A stretch of 64,000 bases of DNA. Source: Sipunculus nudus. Its lineage: Eukaryota; Annelida; Sipuncula; Golfingiida; Sipunculidae. The DNA is taken from assembly GCA_026874595.1 (NCBI GenBank), contig CM049309.1:53604079-53668078 (forward strand), given 5' to 3'. The notes under the pieces were generated by a model. The model was not told the DNA's origin. It saw nothing but the letters and a program-made list of their open reading frames with translations, and ran no database searches. Below are positions 35,084-47,148 of the stretch, piece by piece (within the stretch, counting starts at the first letter, position 1; each line of letters starts with the position of its first letter). Both the position numbers and the translations under genes were made by a program.

Positions 35084-36185
35084 ATTGGTGGAGAACCCGG
35101 TATTTTTACGAAAAATATATACTGAATTGGCTAGTAAAAATCTTAAACATTAACTTTGGAAAAACAAAATGAGACTGAGGAATTAACTAGTATATGGACT
35201 ATTGAACAAATGGGCGATAATGCCTTGTCAAAATATACTGGCTCGGAGAATGCTAAATGCTGGCTAGAACGCTTTAATTGCGTAGCAAAACTTGCTGTCT
35301 GGTTACCAGCCAAGGAGACCACCAGTTTATACCGACAAACAATCATCCGTGTTTTCACTTGCCTTAAAACACGGTAGTGCCGCCGACTCGTGGTAAACAT
35401 TAACGGACACAGTTAAGGACTCAGCCTGTTATCAGAAGCATTTTTACAAGGATTTAACTAGTACAAAGGACTCCTTTTACAGAGACTCAAGGAGTTTCAG
35501 GAAAAGAAACTGAGACCTGACGAAACGTTGACCAGTATATAGATGATTTCAGGGCCAGGGGCCAAAATCTTGAAAAAAAAATAGAGGGATGTGATGGACG
35601 CCATAAAAACAGGGTTGCTAAATTCTATGTACAGTTTGTAGAGGGGAAGCAACCTCAAATTTACAGGATCTAATTTAAATATGCAGGGTTTGGTGCTACC
35701 TTCCGACCACCAGTCGCTCAGAGTCTACAACTGAACGTAGAGGAACTCAGTGATAAAATTTTGCCACACAGTTATCAGCAAATTATCACACGGGAACTAC
35801 AAGGAGCGTTAACAAAGGCCGAACTACAGACCACGCTACAACCTGCAAGGGACAACAATAACAGCACACGGGCCAGGACGATGCAAGAACAGCCTAACAG
35901 ATACAGACCCTCGGCTCAGGGAATGATCAATCACAGCAACAGACCACAACCCAGGGTGCCACGACGAAACACCTACCTATGGGCAGAACAACAACAACAG
36001 GACAGGAAATCATAACTCACAACTTTGTTATAGGTGTCGGAACCCACACTTGCCCAGAGACTGTGTACATATTAACATCCTGTGTTATTTATGTGGAATA
36101 ACAGGCCACTTGGCAAGGGTTTGTAGGAAAGCTAAAAACAATCTAAGGTCAGGGAAACAATTCAGTAATGCTGAACAATAGGGTT
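35084..36185 (+). pseudogene. Gypsy gag, broken, with zinc knuckles
   Basis: Readable pieces include NAKCWLERFNCVAKLAVWL (about 35250-35310), a central part in other frames, and a proline/glutamine-rich tail (35761-36015). Near 36027-36130 there are two zinc-knuckle-like motifs: CYRCRNPHLPRDC, which is one residue short of the usual spacing, and CYLCGITGHLARVC, a perfect CX2CX4HX4C. This gives the classical Gag order capsid then nucleocapsid. Several stops show it is not functional. Confidence 0.8.
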
Positions 36186-37005
36186 GCGTGCCTGAATCTG
36201 TAGCAAACACTATATGTTGCCGTTATATATAGTTTAGGGAGTCTGCCTTCACAGCAGTGCTGCCACCTCTAATTTATTTTATTAATTATAGACAATCAGT
36301 GCTGCCACCTACCAGTTATTTATTAATTTAGTTTAACCCTTAAAAAACCTGTGTCAGTTATCCATTCGTCAAACTTGGTCATGTGACATGGCAACTGTGT
36401 TGACCAGGTTACTTGGTAACTCTGTGTATTTTTTATTCTGTCAGTGATTCTCTGATAGAGAAGGCTATGATAACAGCTCGTTGCATTTTTAAGACAGATT
36501 CCTCCCACAGGGTAACTTATTTTATTTAATATATTTACTTCATTTATCTCTCAAATATCCATTAGTTTACTCTTGAATTGTCTCTTTCCTTTTATGATAT
36601 TGTAATAATTGTCGTGTAATAATTACTATAGCCTCAAAGGTTTATTGTTATAATGGGCCAAGACCATGTGCCTTCATGTGAGACTTGAAGGAATGTTACT
36701 GTTATATTAAGATGGGGGAGAACAGAATTTAAACCTTTACACGTATTTCCAAATGTATTAATGTACGCACACCGTTATACACATTTATTTATTTATGTCA
36801 TTATTTTTGCAGAATTGAAATGTAACTTTGCAAATATTCCAGAATAAACAGCTATTCCCTACAAAAGCGAGTTCTTAACTGTATCAAGCCAACCCATCTA
36901 CTGGACCGGCAACATATATATCAAGATAAGACCATTAAGAATAAGAATACTAAGACAGTAAACCAATGTGCATCTCCTAACAGTCTACCTAGAGTTCTAG
37001 CTAAT
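36186..37005. other. Unassigned segment between gag and protease
   Basis: The AT-rich part (36186 to about 36855) has no coding and contains GTGCTGCCACCT twice (36256 and 36300). Protease-side coding resumes near 36880. The stretch is probably a later insertion in the element, but no inverted repeats or target duplication were found. Confidence 0.4.
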
Positions 37006-37896
37006 GTGCAACCACCAAAGCAAATCAGTAAAGTAACTGCAGTCATAGACTCCATCCAGATATTATGCCTATTAGACACAGATGCCGGTGTATCATGTAT
37101 AAACTGGGAAGTCGTTCAAAACACTAAGGTTTTAAATAAATTCTCTCCATTACCCCCACCCAAAAATCACGTGAGAGGCGTAGGTAATTCATTGATTAAG
37201 GTAAAAGGACTTATAGAATTAGATCTCAATATTGGAGACCTGACAGGAACCCATGATTTTTTTTGTCCTGGAAACAATGACAATTCCATTAATTTTAGGA
37301 ATACATTTTCTTCCACATCAAAACATCAGGCAAGCATTAATTTTGCTGACTGTCCTCTATCATTAATGGGCAATTCCTATGTCATACCCATATCAGGCAA
37401 GAAACATACAGCTTGATGCTCTATGCTACGCCTCGCATGTGATGCAACCTCTCCACCTTTGTCATAAAATCTCCTCCCTGTGTATATGCCTGCCCCCTGA
37501 CTAAGTAAACTTAATGGAAGAGTGACCCCTAACAAGACCTTATCAAGATCAAAGGGCCTGATCGGAGCACTTAGTGTCAATACCATATCCCATTGCAAAA
37601 CAAATGTGAGGGTCCAAAACCCATTTAGTAAGCCTGTATGTTTACAAAGAGGCTATTCAGTGGCCTTTTTTCACCCCATCCTGGAATACTCAGAAACTTT
37701 AAATATTTTAGACAGACAGACTGAAACCATTGTAATTTATGTGGATACAGTAAGACTAACAGAACAGCAATGTACAGAAATAGCAAAATTACTGGATTTT
37801 AATTTGGAAAACTCTCAGCTGTCAGACACTGATATTGAACAATTGCAAATATTTTTATGTCCAAACAAAGATGTATTTATCGCCAATTTATCTTAA
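37006..37896 (+). pseudogene. Gypsy aspartic protease and linker to reverse transcriptase
   Basis: The first block reads VTAVIDSIQILCLLDTDAGV, where the retropepsin box normally reads D-T/S-G-A; here an aspartate replaces the glycine, so catalysis is doubtful. The second open block (37522-37896) contains KTLSRSKGLIGALSVNTISH and PFSKPVCLQRGYSVAFFHP, the beta-rich linker typical before gypsy reverse transcriptase. Confidence 0.65.
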
Positions 37897-38480
37897 TTAA
37901 GCCGGACTAATACTTTCTCTCATTCAATTGACACAGGGGATACCCCGCCTGTCAGATTTGCACCATATAGAATAAACCAAGTCAAACAGGCGGATATGGA
38001 GAAACAAGTCAATGAAATGCTAGAGGCAGGTATTATCAAACACAGTACCTCCTTACGGCAAGCTCAAGCCTTTTTATTTCCCTAGAAAAATGTTACTTAT
38101 TGATTTGCTGTCGATTACAGGAAATTAAATACAGTAACTAAACCTGTCAGCCACCCCCTTCCCAAGATTGAAGCTCTGTTTTGACAACATTTGACAGGCA
38201 AAAGCTGAAATTTTCTGTGTTCGATATGGCTTCAGGATTCTGGCAAATTCTAATGCATCCTGACTCTGCTGACAAGACAGGGTTTGTAACACACGACGGA
38301 ACGTACGCGTGGAATGTATGCCCTTCGGATGACACAATAGTCCCTCCAGCTTCACTGGTTCCTCATCTCATATTTTACATGGTTTAACATTTGAAAATGC
38401 TGTCATTTATGTAGATGACATCCTGGTTACAGCAAAATTTTGACTGAAGACATAAACCACTTTTAACAAATATCTGACAG
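37897..38480 (+). pseudogene. Gypsy reverse transcriptase, broken
   Basis: Pieces in order: VRFAPYRINQVKQADMEKQV, NEMLEAGIIKHSTS, DYRKLNTVTKP, FSVFDMASGFWQILMHPDSA, KTGFVTHDGTYAWNVCP and the catalytic VIYVDDILV (near 38400-38425). The VDD aspartates are present, but stops and shifts separate the motifs and the middle of the palm is shortened. Confidence 0.85.
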
Positions 38481-38990
38481 ACTCAGCCAGGCCGATCTAA
38501 AGCTAAAACCATCATATTATCAATTTGCTACACCAAGGGTCAACCTTCCATTCAGCAGACTGAAACAGGCAATGACCACTGAACCAGTTGTGTTAGCATA
38601 TCCTGGTTTTGACAAATAATTTATTTTGTACACTGACGTTTCAGACTATGCCTTTGGTTACATCCTTGGTCAGTAAGAGGATCAGGGCAAGGAACATATA
38701 ACAGCATAAGGTCGACGAAATTTTAGAAACAATGAAAGAAAGTGGGGCTTGACTGATAAGGAATGTGCCGCTGTAGTTGAGGGTTTTAAACACTTCAATG
38801 TGTATTTGTCTAATGACAACCCAATCACAATTGGTACAGACCACAGGGTTCTAATCTCTCTCTGAGCAAGACTTGCTAGATGGGCACTGCAATTACAGCA
38901 TTATAAATACAAAATTGTATACAAGGTCGGGAGCATGAATTTAAACGCGGATGCACTTTCAAGAAGGGAGTATTCAGATAGCACACTGGA
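38481..38990 (+). pseudogene. Gypsy RNase H, broken
   Basis: LYTDVSDYAFGYILGQ carries the first catalytic aspartate. ECAAVVEGFKHFNVYLSND is the usual middle helix, and TIGTDHRVLISL followed by NLNADALSRREY is the family's end signature. Two stops interrupt it. Confidence 0.8.
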
Positions 38991-40735
38991 AAAACCTATA
39001 ATCTCCACTACCACTAAGATATATACTCAATTCTGATGTAGATAATCGAAACAACAACCAACCGGAATATCACACCACATATGATGACACAAACCCTGTT
39101 CCTGTAGGAAATAAGGTAAAAGTACTTGCTTTGGTACCTGACCAGTACAATGACACTGAACCGTTTGAATTAACAAACCAGTTACTACCTGACAAGGCTA
39201 AACAGATATCACAATTACAATTGAGTGATCCTGACTTGACCCTTATCATTAACTATCTCAAGGATAAGGATGACCTTCCTGAGGACCAGCGGAAGGCCTG
39301 TAACATCATACCAGAGAGTATAGACTACTTCATTGCCAACATTTAAAAAAATACACATACTATCCACGGGGTAAGGGTAAACAAAACATACAACCAATTA
39401 CTCAGTTGGTAGTCCCCCGAGCATTAAGGGATAACCTGCTCTGGGTCCTATCTCGATTCGTTAGCCGCAGGATGTCATACATGTATTTCCCGCACTATGA
39501 CGCAATCAAATTAAATTATTATTGGCACTTAGTGCATACTGATGTAGTAAAATGTGTCAAATCTTGTCAAGCATGTCAGTCAGCTAAACGCCACCTTAAT
39601 TCTAAACAGGCAACACTAACAAACTGCCCAATAGCATCAGCTTTCAATATGATTCACCTGGATATCACAGGGCCGTTTAAGACCACCTCACAAGGATCCA
39701 AATATGTCTTTGTTATGGTAGACAGTTTCACTAAGTGAATAGAAGCTGTACCTGTAAAGGATAAAAATGCTCAGACAATTGCTGATGTGTTTATACCTCT
39801 TTCATAACAATTTTTGGTGCTCCACATATTTTTGTATCAGAAAGAGGAGCTAATTTTATGTCATAGCTCATAAAACATCTGTGTAAATTATTCCAGATCA
39901 CAAAGGTGGAAACAAGTGCATATCACCAATCTGCTAACGGTCAGGTTGAAGTCAGGTTGACACAAACACTACACACTTACATAAGTGCATACCAAGACAA
40001 TTGGGCAGATCTGATACCTAGTATTTTAATGGGTATGCGATGTAAACCACAATCCCAAATTGCATTTTACAGCCAATTTGAAGTAGTCTTTGGCAAGAAG
40101 CCTGTGCTACCCATTGATGTACGTTATTTCCACCACCACAAATTTGTCCAGTAGGTCAGGAATATCCTACTACACTACAAAGCCAACTGTTACATATTAG
40201 GTCTATAGTTAGTGAGGTAACTGCTGTCAATAAAACCAGGATGAAAGCATTCCAAGATAAAAATTCCACAAATACTACCTATCAAGTGGGAGATAGAGTT
40301 ATGCTGAACCGCATAGCTAAGAAACCGGGGCTTTGCCAAAGCTATTGCCTGAGTATATAGGACCATATTATATTGCACAAGCAAATCCTAATTTTACATA
40401 CAAACTGATTGACTGTTAGACCAACAAGGCTTTAGGAGCACTAGTGCACTTCAATAGGTTGAGACAATGCTATGACTCGGCGGACCGTGGATTACCGACC
40501 TGGTCACCAGACAGTACACGGACAGAGACTGTTGATGAGACACACACTGATACAGTACCAGACAATGCGGCCCAAGCAGACTGAGAGAACGCAAATGAGA
40601 CACAAGATACAGTAGATAAGTTGATACAAAAACACCAAATGAACAGTTTGCGAGGTAGACAAACTACTTAAATGCTCAAGACATAAGGGTAAAAAGGTTT
40701 ATTTAGTTAAACGGAAAGAGCAATCCTTAAAATCC
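38991..40735 (+). pseudogene. Gypsy integrase, broken
   Basis: A linker with VPDQYNDTEPFELTNQ is followed by the zinc-binding segment (HYDAIKLNYYW, then CVKSCQACQSAK), the core start MIHLDITGPFKTTSQGSKYV, VFVMVDSFTK, then after a shift SERGANFM and SAYHQSANGQVEV. The C-terminal tail includes IGPYYIAQ and HFNRLRQCYD. All three core positions can be located, but the coding is split by stops and at least three frame changes. The tail ends with glutamine/aspartate/threonine-rich sequence before 40735. Confidence 0.82.
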
Positions 40736-41430
40736 TTATTACGTGGGAATAAGAAGACAATATATCTCCCACATTAATCAGAGAATTTCATATTAAACGT
40801 ACAATGGTTGGTAAGGCCCGCCGCCTAAAGCGAAAGCTGACCAAGTGTCTAATTTTATGTCTGGCTTATTGTCTTGTCCTTGCTTTACTACCCCTCCTTG
40901 GCAGACCTCTGCAAGCTAGGTATTTTGGTCCTTACATTGTTGACAATAAAGTCAGTGATTTAAATTACATACTGTTGACACCAGATAGGCGTAAGAAGAA
41001 ACAACTGTGCCATGTTAATATGTTGAAACCATATTATGACAGAAATAGCACATCAGATTGTGTACATAATATTACTGCTGTTAATTGTGTAAAAACTGAC
41101 CCTGACCAAGTAAAAGTAGATACTGACTGTAAGTGTGATGTAGACATTCAATTTGGTACAGTCCCACTAAAAAACTCAGACGTGCTTAACAACCTGGATG
41201 CCAAACTGTCACACCTTACCGTACAACAACAACAAGACCTCAAGAACCTGCTGCGGAATTATGAACATTTGTTTAGTAACATTCCAACGCGAAATAACAT
41301 ATTGTGCCATGACGTCCATGTTGGCGAGGCAAGCGCAGTTAAGCAGCATCCTTATAGACTGAATCCGAACAAGCAAATGTATCTACAGGATGAGGTTTAA
41401 TATTTGCTGGAAAATGATTTTATTAAACAT
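40736..41430 (+). pseudogene. Second gypsy element: integrase C-terminus running into reverse transcriptase N-terminus
   Basis: One open frame (40804-41400, 198 codons) first reads ARYFGPYIVDNKVSDLNYIL and CHVNMLKPYYDR, the end of a gypsy integrase. About 50 codons later it reads NLDAKLSHLTVQQQQDLKNL, then HDVHVGEASAVKQHPYRLNP, the start of a gypsy reverse transcriptase. Usual Ty3/gypsy order is reverse transcriptase, RNase H, integrase; here integrase comes first without a break. That order is known for the Gmr1-like group of Ty3/gypsy elements. The upstream integrase core is absent, so the element is truncated at about 40736-40800. Confidence 0.75.
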
Positions 41431-41960
41431 AGTAACAGTAACTGGAGTTCACCGTGAATTCTTGTAACAAAACCTGATGGAAGTTACCGTATGTCCACAG
41501 ACTATCAAAAACTGAACTCTGTCACCAAGACTGACGCGTTCCCGATTCCGAGGATCGATGATTGTATTGATAGAGTCGGTAGCTCCAGATATGTTTCAAA
41601 GTTTGACTTGCTAAAAGGATTCTGGCAAGTTCCGCTGACAGAACGAGCAAAAGAAGTGTCCGCATTTGTGACGCCGCAAGGATTCTACCAGTATCAAGTT
41701 ATGCCGTTTGGCATTAAGAACTCGCCAGCCACGTTCCAGCGCCTCATACATATGGTTGTCAATGATATTCAGGGCTGAGACGCATATATTTATGACCTTA
41801 TCGTGTACAGCGATACCTGGGAGAAACATCTGAAAATTTTTCGCGACCTCTTCGAAAGACTCAGTGAAGCACGTCTGACCATCAACTTAGTAAAATCTGA
41901 GTTTTGTCATGCACAAGTAACATTTTTGGCTCATATTGTAGGGTAGGGTCAAGTAAAACC
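41401..41960 (+). pseudogene. Gmr1-like element: reverse transcriptase
   Basis: After a stop at 41398, the coding continues in the same order: SNWSSP, a stop, VTKPDGSYRMSTDYQKLNSV, FPIPRIDDCIDRVGSS, YVSKFDLLKGFWQVPLTERA, VMPFGIKNSPATFQRLIH, a stop, then AYIYDLIVYSDTWEKHL. The catalytic YVDD-type box is altered (YIYDL), so the enzyme is dead. Apart from the stops the block is long and well preserved, which suggests a moderately young copy. Confidence 0.88.
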
Positions 41961-42595
41961 TGTTGATGCTAAAATAAGTGCTATTTCTGCATTTCCTAGA
42001 CCAGAAAACAAAAAGCAAATTTATAATGCGTTTTCTTGGTATAGTTGGATATTACAGGAAGTTTTGTCCAATTTTTTTTTCTGCTGTAGCTGAACCTTTG
42101 ACTAATTTGTTAAAGAAGAAACAAACGTTTGTATGGAATGTTCAGTGTGAAAATGCATTTCGGAATTTGAAAGCAATTCTGCAAAGTTCACCAATTTTGG
42201 TAACTCCAGACTTTTCTGTACCTTTTAAGTTAGCTGTAGATGCTAGTGATACTGCTGCTGGTGCTGTTTTGTTACAAGAAGGCAATGATGACATAGATCA
42301 TCCAATTAGTTATTTTTTTTCAAGAAAGTTTAATACAAACCAGAAAAACTACTCTACTATTAAAAAAGAATGTTTGGCTTTGATTTTGGAATTGGAACAT
42401 TTTAAAGTTTATGTTACTTCATCAGTCAAGCCTATCATTGTCTTCAGTGATCACAATCCCCTCACGTTCATGAACAAGTTGAAGTGTAAAAATCAAAGAT
42501 TGTTGAGATGGAGTTTGTTTTTCAGGATTACAATCTTGAAATCAGACACATGAAAGTACTTGCTGATTGCTTATCGAGATGTTTATGAAATGTTG
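41961..42595 (+). pseudogene. Gmr1-like element: reverse transcriptase thumb and RNase H, element end
   Basis: A frame open at 41978-42553 carries RFLGIVGYYRKFCPIFFSAV, AEPLTNLLKKKQTFVW, KLAVDASDTAAGAVLLQEG, KKECLALILELEHFKVYV and FSDHNPLTFMNKLK. The tail VLADCLSRCL ends at a stop near 42588. RNase H residues are mostly in place. No integrase follows within the 600 bp downstream, consistent with integrase lying upstream of reverse transcriptase in this element. Confidence 0.88.
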
Positions 42596-42689
42596 TGGAC
42601 GAGATGTTTATTTAATGTTGTAAGTAGGGTGCTTTTTGAGATGTTGTAAAAATTTAGTGATTGTGATCGCAAAAAAAAGTTTTCCGCTT

Positions 42690-42830
42690 TTTCCTTCGAC
42701 CGGCTGTCCGTTAGCAGGGCACAAATCGTAACCGCTGGACCAACAAACTTCTGACTTCAAAGGCCCATATCCACCGAGTTATGGGGGTTAAGTAAATTGA
42801 TACTGTTGTGAAAAATACTGTATGAAAATC
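42690..42830. repeat. AGCTCAG-family fragment
   Basis: The phrase CTGTCCGTTAGCAGGGCACA followed by AATCGTAACCGCTGGACCAA is shared with the repeats at 29.2 and 31.8 kb. Confidence 0.5.
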
Positions 42831-42891
42831 CTTATAATGAGTTGTGTTGTACAGGTAGTAGTGTATGTACAGCATAGCTTAAGCTAGCTCG

Positions 42892-42978
42892 ATTTAATCG
42901 GACTCAATATTATTAGGCCCTGTCATATATTGACAAAACAATAAATGGCAGGGCAAATAATATTAAGTCCGATTAAAT
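42892..42978. repeat. Long hairpin (foldback) sequence
   Basis: Left arm 42892-42932 starting ATTTAATCGGACTCAATATT and right arm 42939-42978 ending AGTCCGATTAAAT are near-perfect reverse complements of about 41 bp with a 6-base loop. Weaker pairing extends outward on both sides. The transcript of either strand would form a stable stem. A foldback or MITE relic is likely; a small-RNA precursor is possible. Confidence 0.75.
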
Positions 42979-43237
42979 AGGGCTTAGCTGAAGCCTAGTC
43001 TGTTTACAGTAGGCCTACAATGTGATAAAAATAATTAAGTGTGGTTCAAGGGCAAATCAATGTTGTCTTGTTAAAATTGAGATCCATTTCATGACATTCA
43101 CATGGTGATTAAACATACACAAATAACTGGAAGGCTGTGCAACACTTCTGTCTAAAATAAAAGTTACGTTAACATGATATTAACACAATATAATGGTCAC
43201 TTTATCAGACATTTTCAGAAGAGAACATTGTTACAGA

Positions 43238-43592
43238 TGTTTGTGTGCAGGGTGTTCCATGTGTTGTTGACATTTGGTTCTTGTAGCATGCATAGCTCGT
43301 TGCCATGACAGCATCGCCTGGCCGAGCCGGCCCGGCCCACGTGCGAACCCTCACATGTGGACACACAGCGTTCTTGTTCTAGATGTTTCCTGTAACGCGT
43401 GTATTGATTTAGTGTATTGTAATGATAAGAATAAAATTAGAATTATTTGTTAACAGAAAACCACTGACTTCTTTATTCTTTCCCTAGACATTTCACGCTG
43501 CCTAGTGTTACAGAATCTGATATGTTTTATCTTTATTACAAAATTTATGTTCGTCACGACTACGTGCTCTGTTGATATTAGGTTCCGCAACA
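43238..43592 (+). mobile_element. LTR fragment of the same family as 13250-14014
   Basis: Homologous to both ends of the LTR nested at 13.2 kb: GTGTGCAGGGTGTTCCATGT at the left, GACACACAGCGTTCTTGT, GTATTGATTTAGTGTATTGT, TTTCACGCTGCCTAGTGTTA, and the right end AGGTTCCGCAACA. It lacks about 390 bp of the centre, including the TATA-like box. No internal element sequence is attached, and no target duplication is clear. Confidence 0.65.
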
Positions 43593-45107
43593 AAATTAAA
43601 ACTTTACTTGATAACCACATCTATTCTAGAGAACAAGAAGTTATATAGTATAGTCAGATCACACACACACATATATATATATAGATATAGATTTACCAGT
43701 TATATTATATTAATATATCCTTCAAATTCATGTCAATGAATGGGATATCATACTTAACAAATATTAAGGAACGCTTTACAAAAGTGGCACTTCTTTTTGT
43801 TTTGGTGAATCTGGAGCTGTGAGTATGGGCGATGTAGGCCTACCAGTCATATAAGAATTGGATTACGTTCCAGTACAACGCAGATCGATACGACGCATGT
43901 GTTTTCAGAATACCCACAGAGACGCAGCTCAATCAGACGCGGTGCATTGCTTATGCCCAGAACGCCCTTAGAGACTTAGGCCAGTTCGACGCAGTTCAGT
44001 GCTTATGGTTGTTTAAACGCACCACGAGGCGTGTCGGGCGAGCTATATTCTGCTCATGATTTACTCCAGTTATACTCGCTGTTAAATTGTTAATAGAATA
44101 TAACACTGTGGTTTATTACCTTGCATAATTAATTCATGTTTGACTTGGAATCAACTATGGTTTTTTAATGTCCCCGGAAACCGGGTATTGTCGTTTATGG
44201 AATTTGATAGAATGAAGGCGAAAAACAAAATTGTTCATGATACTCCATGCAATCAATATAAAATATGCTGTTTCTAGATAAGTCACGTGGACACCTCGTA
44301 TGGACGACTTCAGTGGGGTCGACATTCCGAATGGAAGACATCTTGCATGGACGACAATTTACCCGAGTACTTAATAAGGAGTTAATGTGTTTGTGATTGT
44401 GGGCCAACTACAATTAAGAGAAACTGTTTCATTTTTTTTGGGCAAAAATCAAGTTATTTTCAAACACGATTGGGTAAGGTTATGGTCGGCCTCTGACTCA
44501 CAGCATACCTTGTGGGACGACGCGCGTGACGGGTGACCAGATGGATTGCCGCGGTCGATGGCGGAATAAATATAAATTGTACCAATAAAGATTCTACAAC
44601 AATCGTATATGTGTTTTTGTACATGTGTATTTTTGCGTGTTTAAACTGCCGATCTGTGCGTTGTGCTTAATAGTTAATGGCAACAAACCTCATTCCTGAA
44701 CGACACATTTACTCTAATTTTATTTATTTAAACAGGAAATGTGTACTACAAAATTAGTTTAGGTATACACTTAACGTATTTAAGTCGTTGATTTCATGCA
44801 TAGTTTGTTTGATAATTTAATTCCTGGTTGCGGAAGATAATTTCCTGAAGCGAAATTTAAAAAGTGAAATAAACACAAAATGACCATTATGAACCAGTGT
44901 TCATGTGTTAAGAGGGACAATATGTACCGTTCAAGCTTAATATTTTATATTAATTAAATATGAAACAAATAATATTGCCATTCCCTTTGGTTTGTGATCA
45001 AAGACTATTTGCCTTCTTTGTTGACCCTTTGATGAGATTAATGTTGTATAAACAATAACTATTGACTTCTCAGTCGCTAGGCCTCCACTAAGTAAGCAGA
45101 TCCATAA
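43593..45107. other. No gene seen
   Basis: Intergenic sequence. 43860-44030 is richer in GACGCA words and could be an old transposon end. A sharp GC-richer patch at 44500-44570 is followed by GGAATAAATAT and CAATAAAG, resembling an LTR or 3' end, but no partner was found. Confidence 0.4.
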
Positions 45108-45490
45108 TCAGTCCACCATAAAGCTAACATAAAGTCGGACAGAAGGGTTGGCAGTAAGAATGAGAGAAGAGGAAAACAAGAAAGGAATGAAGAAAGAACG
45201 GTAGAAGGAAAATGTTATATTATGGATAGGCAAATTCAAAGGAGAGATTGACTTGGAAAGAAAGTGGAAATGAGCAAGAACGGGTGATAGATGGATAGAC
45301 GGAAAGAGAGAAGGGCAGAATGATAAAAGGGAAGCCAAGGAGCGAGAAAGAAAGAAAGAGTAAGAAAAGTTAAAACACAGAAAAAAAGATGAATAAGGAA
45401 AAATGTAAGAACAGTAAAAAAAATGAAAAAATGGATAAACAAGAAAAAAATGAAAAAAGATGCAATTAAAAGAGAAGGAATGAAACAATT
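45108..45490. repeat. Purine-rich strand tract, about 380 bp
   Basis: The plus strand is almost entirely A and G (for example GAAAGAAAGAAAGAGTAAG), with few pyrimidines over nearly 400 bp. The minus-strand open frames (F/S/L/Y-rich) are a by-product of this composition and not a protein gene. Confidence 0.8.
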
Positions 45491-46309
45491 AAGAAAATAT
45501 GTTTTATATGTTTTATTTCACTGGACATATTGGACCAACTGATCTAGATATATCATTGACCGATGTTCTATTAAATTATAAAATTTTCGAAGAATGACAA
45601 CGGTACAATAAAATGGACATAATGGAGACATATTAGTGACAATTTATAAGTCTAATGTTTTGTCTTTTAGAAATGCTGGTAATTTTTCAACAAAAGCTAT
45701 ACTAGACTTTGATTGAAAACAGCTGCCATATTCGCTTTCATTTTTGGCGAAGAGTGTGTATACTATAATACAGCATAAACTTAAAGTCAAAAGTGAAAAT
45801 GATTAAACATATTCCCTTAATTATATTATTATTACTTTTTTTCGACCAACATATGTAAACGGGGCTACTTTCGTCACAGGGCATCACGTTAACCTGGGGC
45901 AACCCTGCTTGTGTCATTTAATTAAGCTGTTTCGTGTAGCCGAAAACTGCTCTGCCGCGAAAGGTTCTCTTGGGTGTTGAACAAACATTAATCAACCCTG
46001 ATCATGTAACCTTTGATGTGATTATTAAGGCACGTGCAACTATAACTATCTAAATAAACATTACAACATCTGCATTGTCCATATTTCTTTATAATAGGTA
46101 ACATTTATCTTTTAGGTGACAATAAATTGACTCATCCTTGGTCCAGGCTGAATGTTTTAATTCTTCAGCCACGCTTTCTCAAATTTACATGTAAGATGAT
46201 AATTTGATGTTTGCTTAATTTCTTTTTAAATCTGAATAAATGTTCTTGATAGTGTTCTGGTACCACAGAAAACAGCATAATATCGGTAATAACATCATAA
46301 TCGCGTGGT
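45491..46309. other. No gene seen
   Basis: AT-rich sequence between the purine tract and the hAT-like element. Nothing recognisable on either strand. Confidence 0.5.
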
Positions 46310-46773
46310 GTATATACTAGAGCCCTACGCGGGCAAAAACCCGCCCCGCGGGCTGCGGGGGCTCGCAACCGCCCCGCGCCGCGGGCCACCGCGGGCTGAC
46401 ATCAAACAGGACTTGAAGGGCGGGGCAGGCCAAAAAACATTCTCTGTGGGGCGGGGCGGGTGCGAGCTAAAAGAAGGGATATGCGGGGCGGGGCGGGTAA
46501 CATGATATTTCTGCGGACTGAAACATGGTTATATAGCAAGAAGATGATCACAATTACTTAAATGTTAAGCATTGCAGGTCTGTTTATGTTCCTTGGGGTA
46601 TTCAATTTTCTGAATAACTATATTGCACTTGTGAAATATAAATTCCCTGAGATTTGTGACAGATTCATCTTGGCAGAGACTACTTTTCAGAATATTGCGC
46701 AAATGCACCTGGGAATAGCGTTGCGTAATTATTGACTGTCCAGCACTGTAGGCCTATACTGGTGGCCATTCTC

Positions 46774-46775
<2 letters not shown>

Positions 46776-46838
<63 letters not shown>
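46776..46838. repeat. (TA)n microsatellite within the hAT-like element
   Basis: About 63 bp of TA dinucleotides, followed by ACACTTTATTCAGCAAAGTC, which resembles the reversed 3' end of a LINE (TTTATT as reversed AATAAA). Confidence 0.9.
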
Positions 46839-46843
<5 letters not shown>

Positions 46844-47075
46844 CTTTATTCAGCAAAGTCCTCGTGGGACTACAGCGTACAGAAAAACATAAACATAAAA
46901 TAAACTAAACTCAACAAGGCAGTTATGTGCAATTTGAACAGTACACAAGTGCAGTAATACACACGCACAAATTTTAAATAACCAGCTCACAAGTCCAGTA
47001 GTCAGTCCTGGTGCGCCCTCTGTGTGCAATCCCAGGAACCATAAATATCAATGGTTACACCCTGGATTATAACAC

Positions 47076-47138
<63 letters not shown>

Positions 47139-47148
47139 TAATAATAAA
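47076..47148. repeat. (AAT)n microsatellite within the hAT-like element
   Basis: About 73 bp of AAT trinucleotides, nearly perfect. Confidence 0.95.

Noticed and set aside
43860-44030. Coding or structured RNA in the GACGCA-rich patch
   Set aside because: Repeated words are too diverged to define a unit and no frame or pairing arms could be established.
45108-45488. Minus-strand open frames rich in F, S, L and Y
   Set aside because: They are produced by the purine-rich plus strand; no domain or start context.
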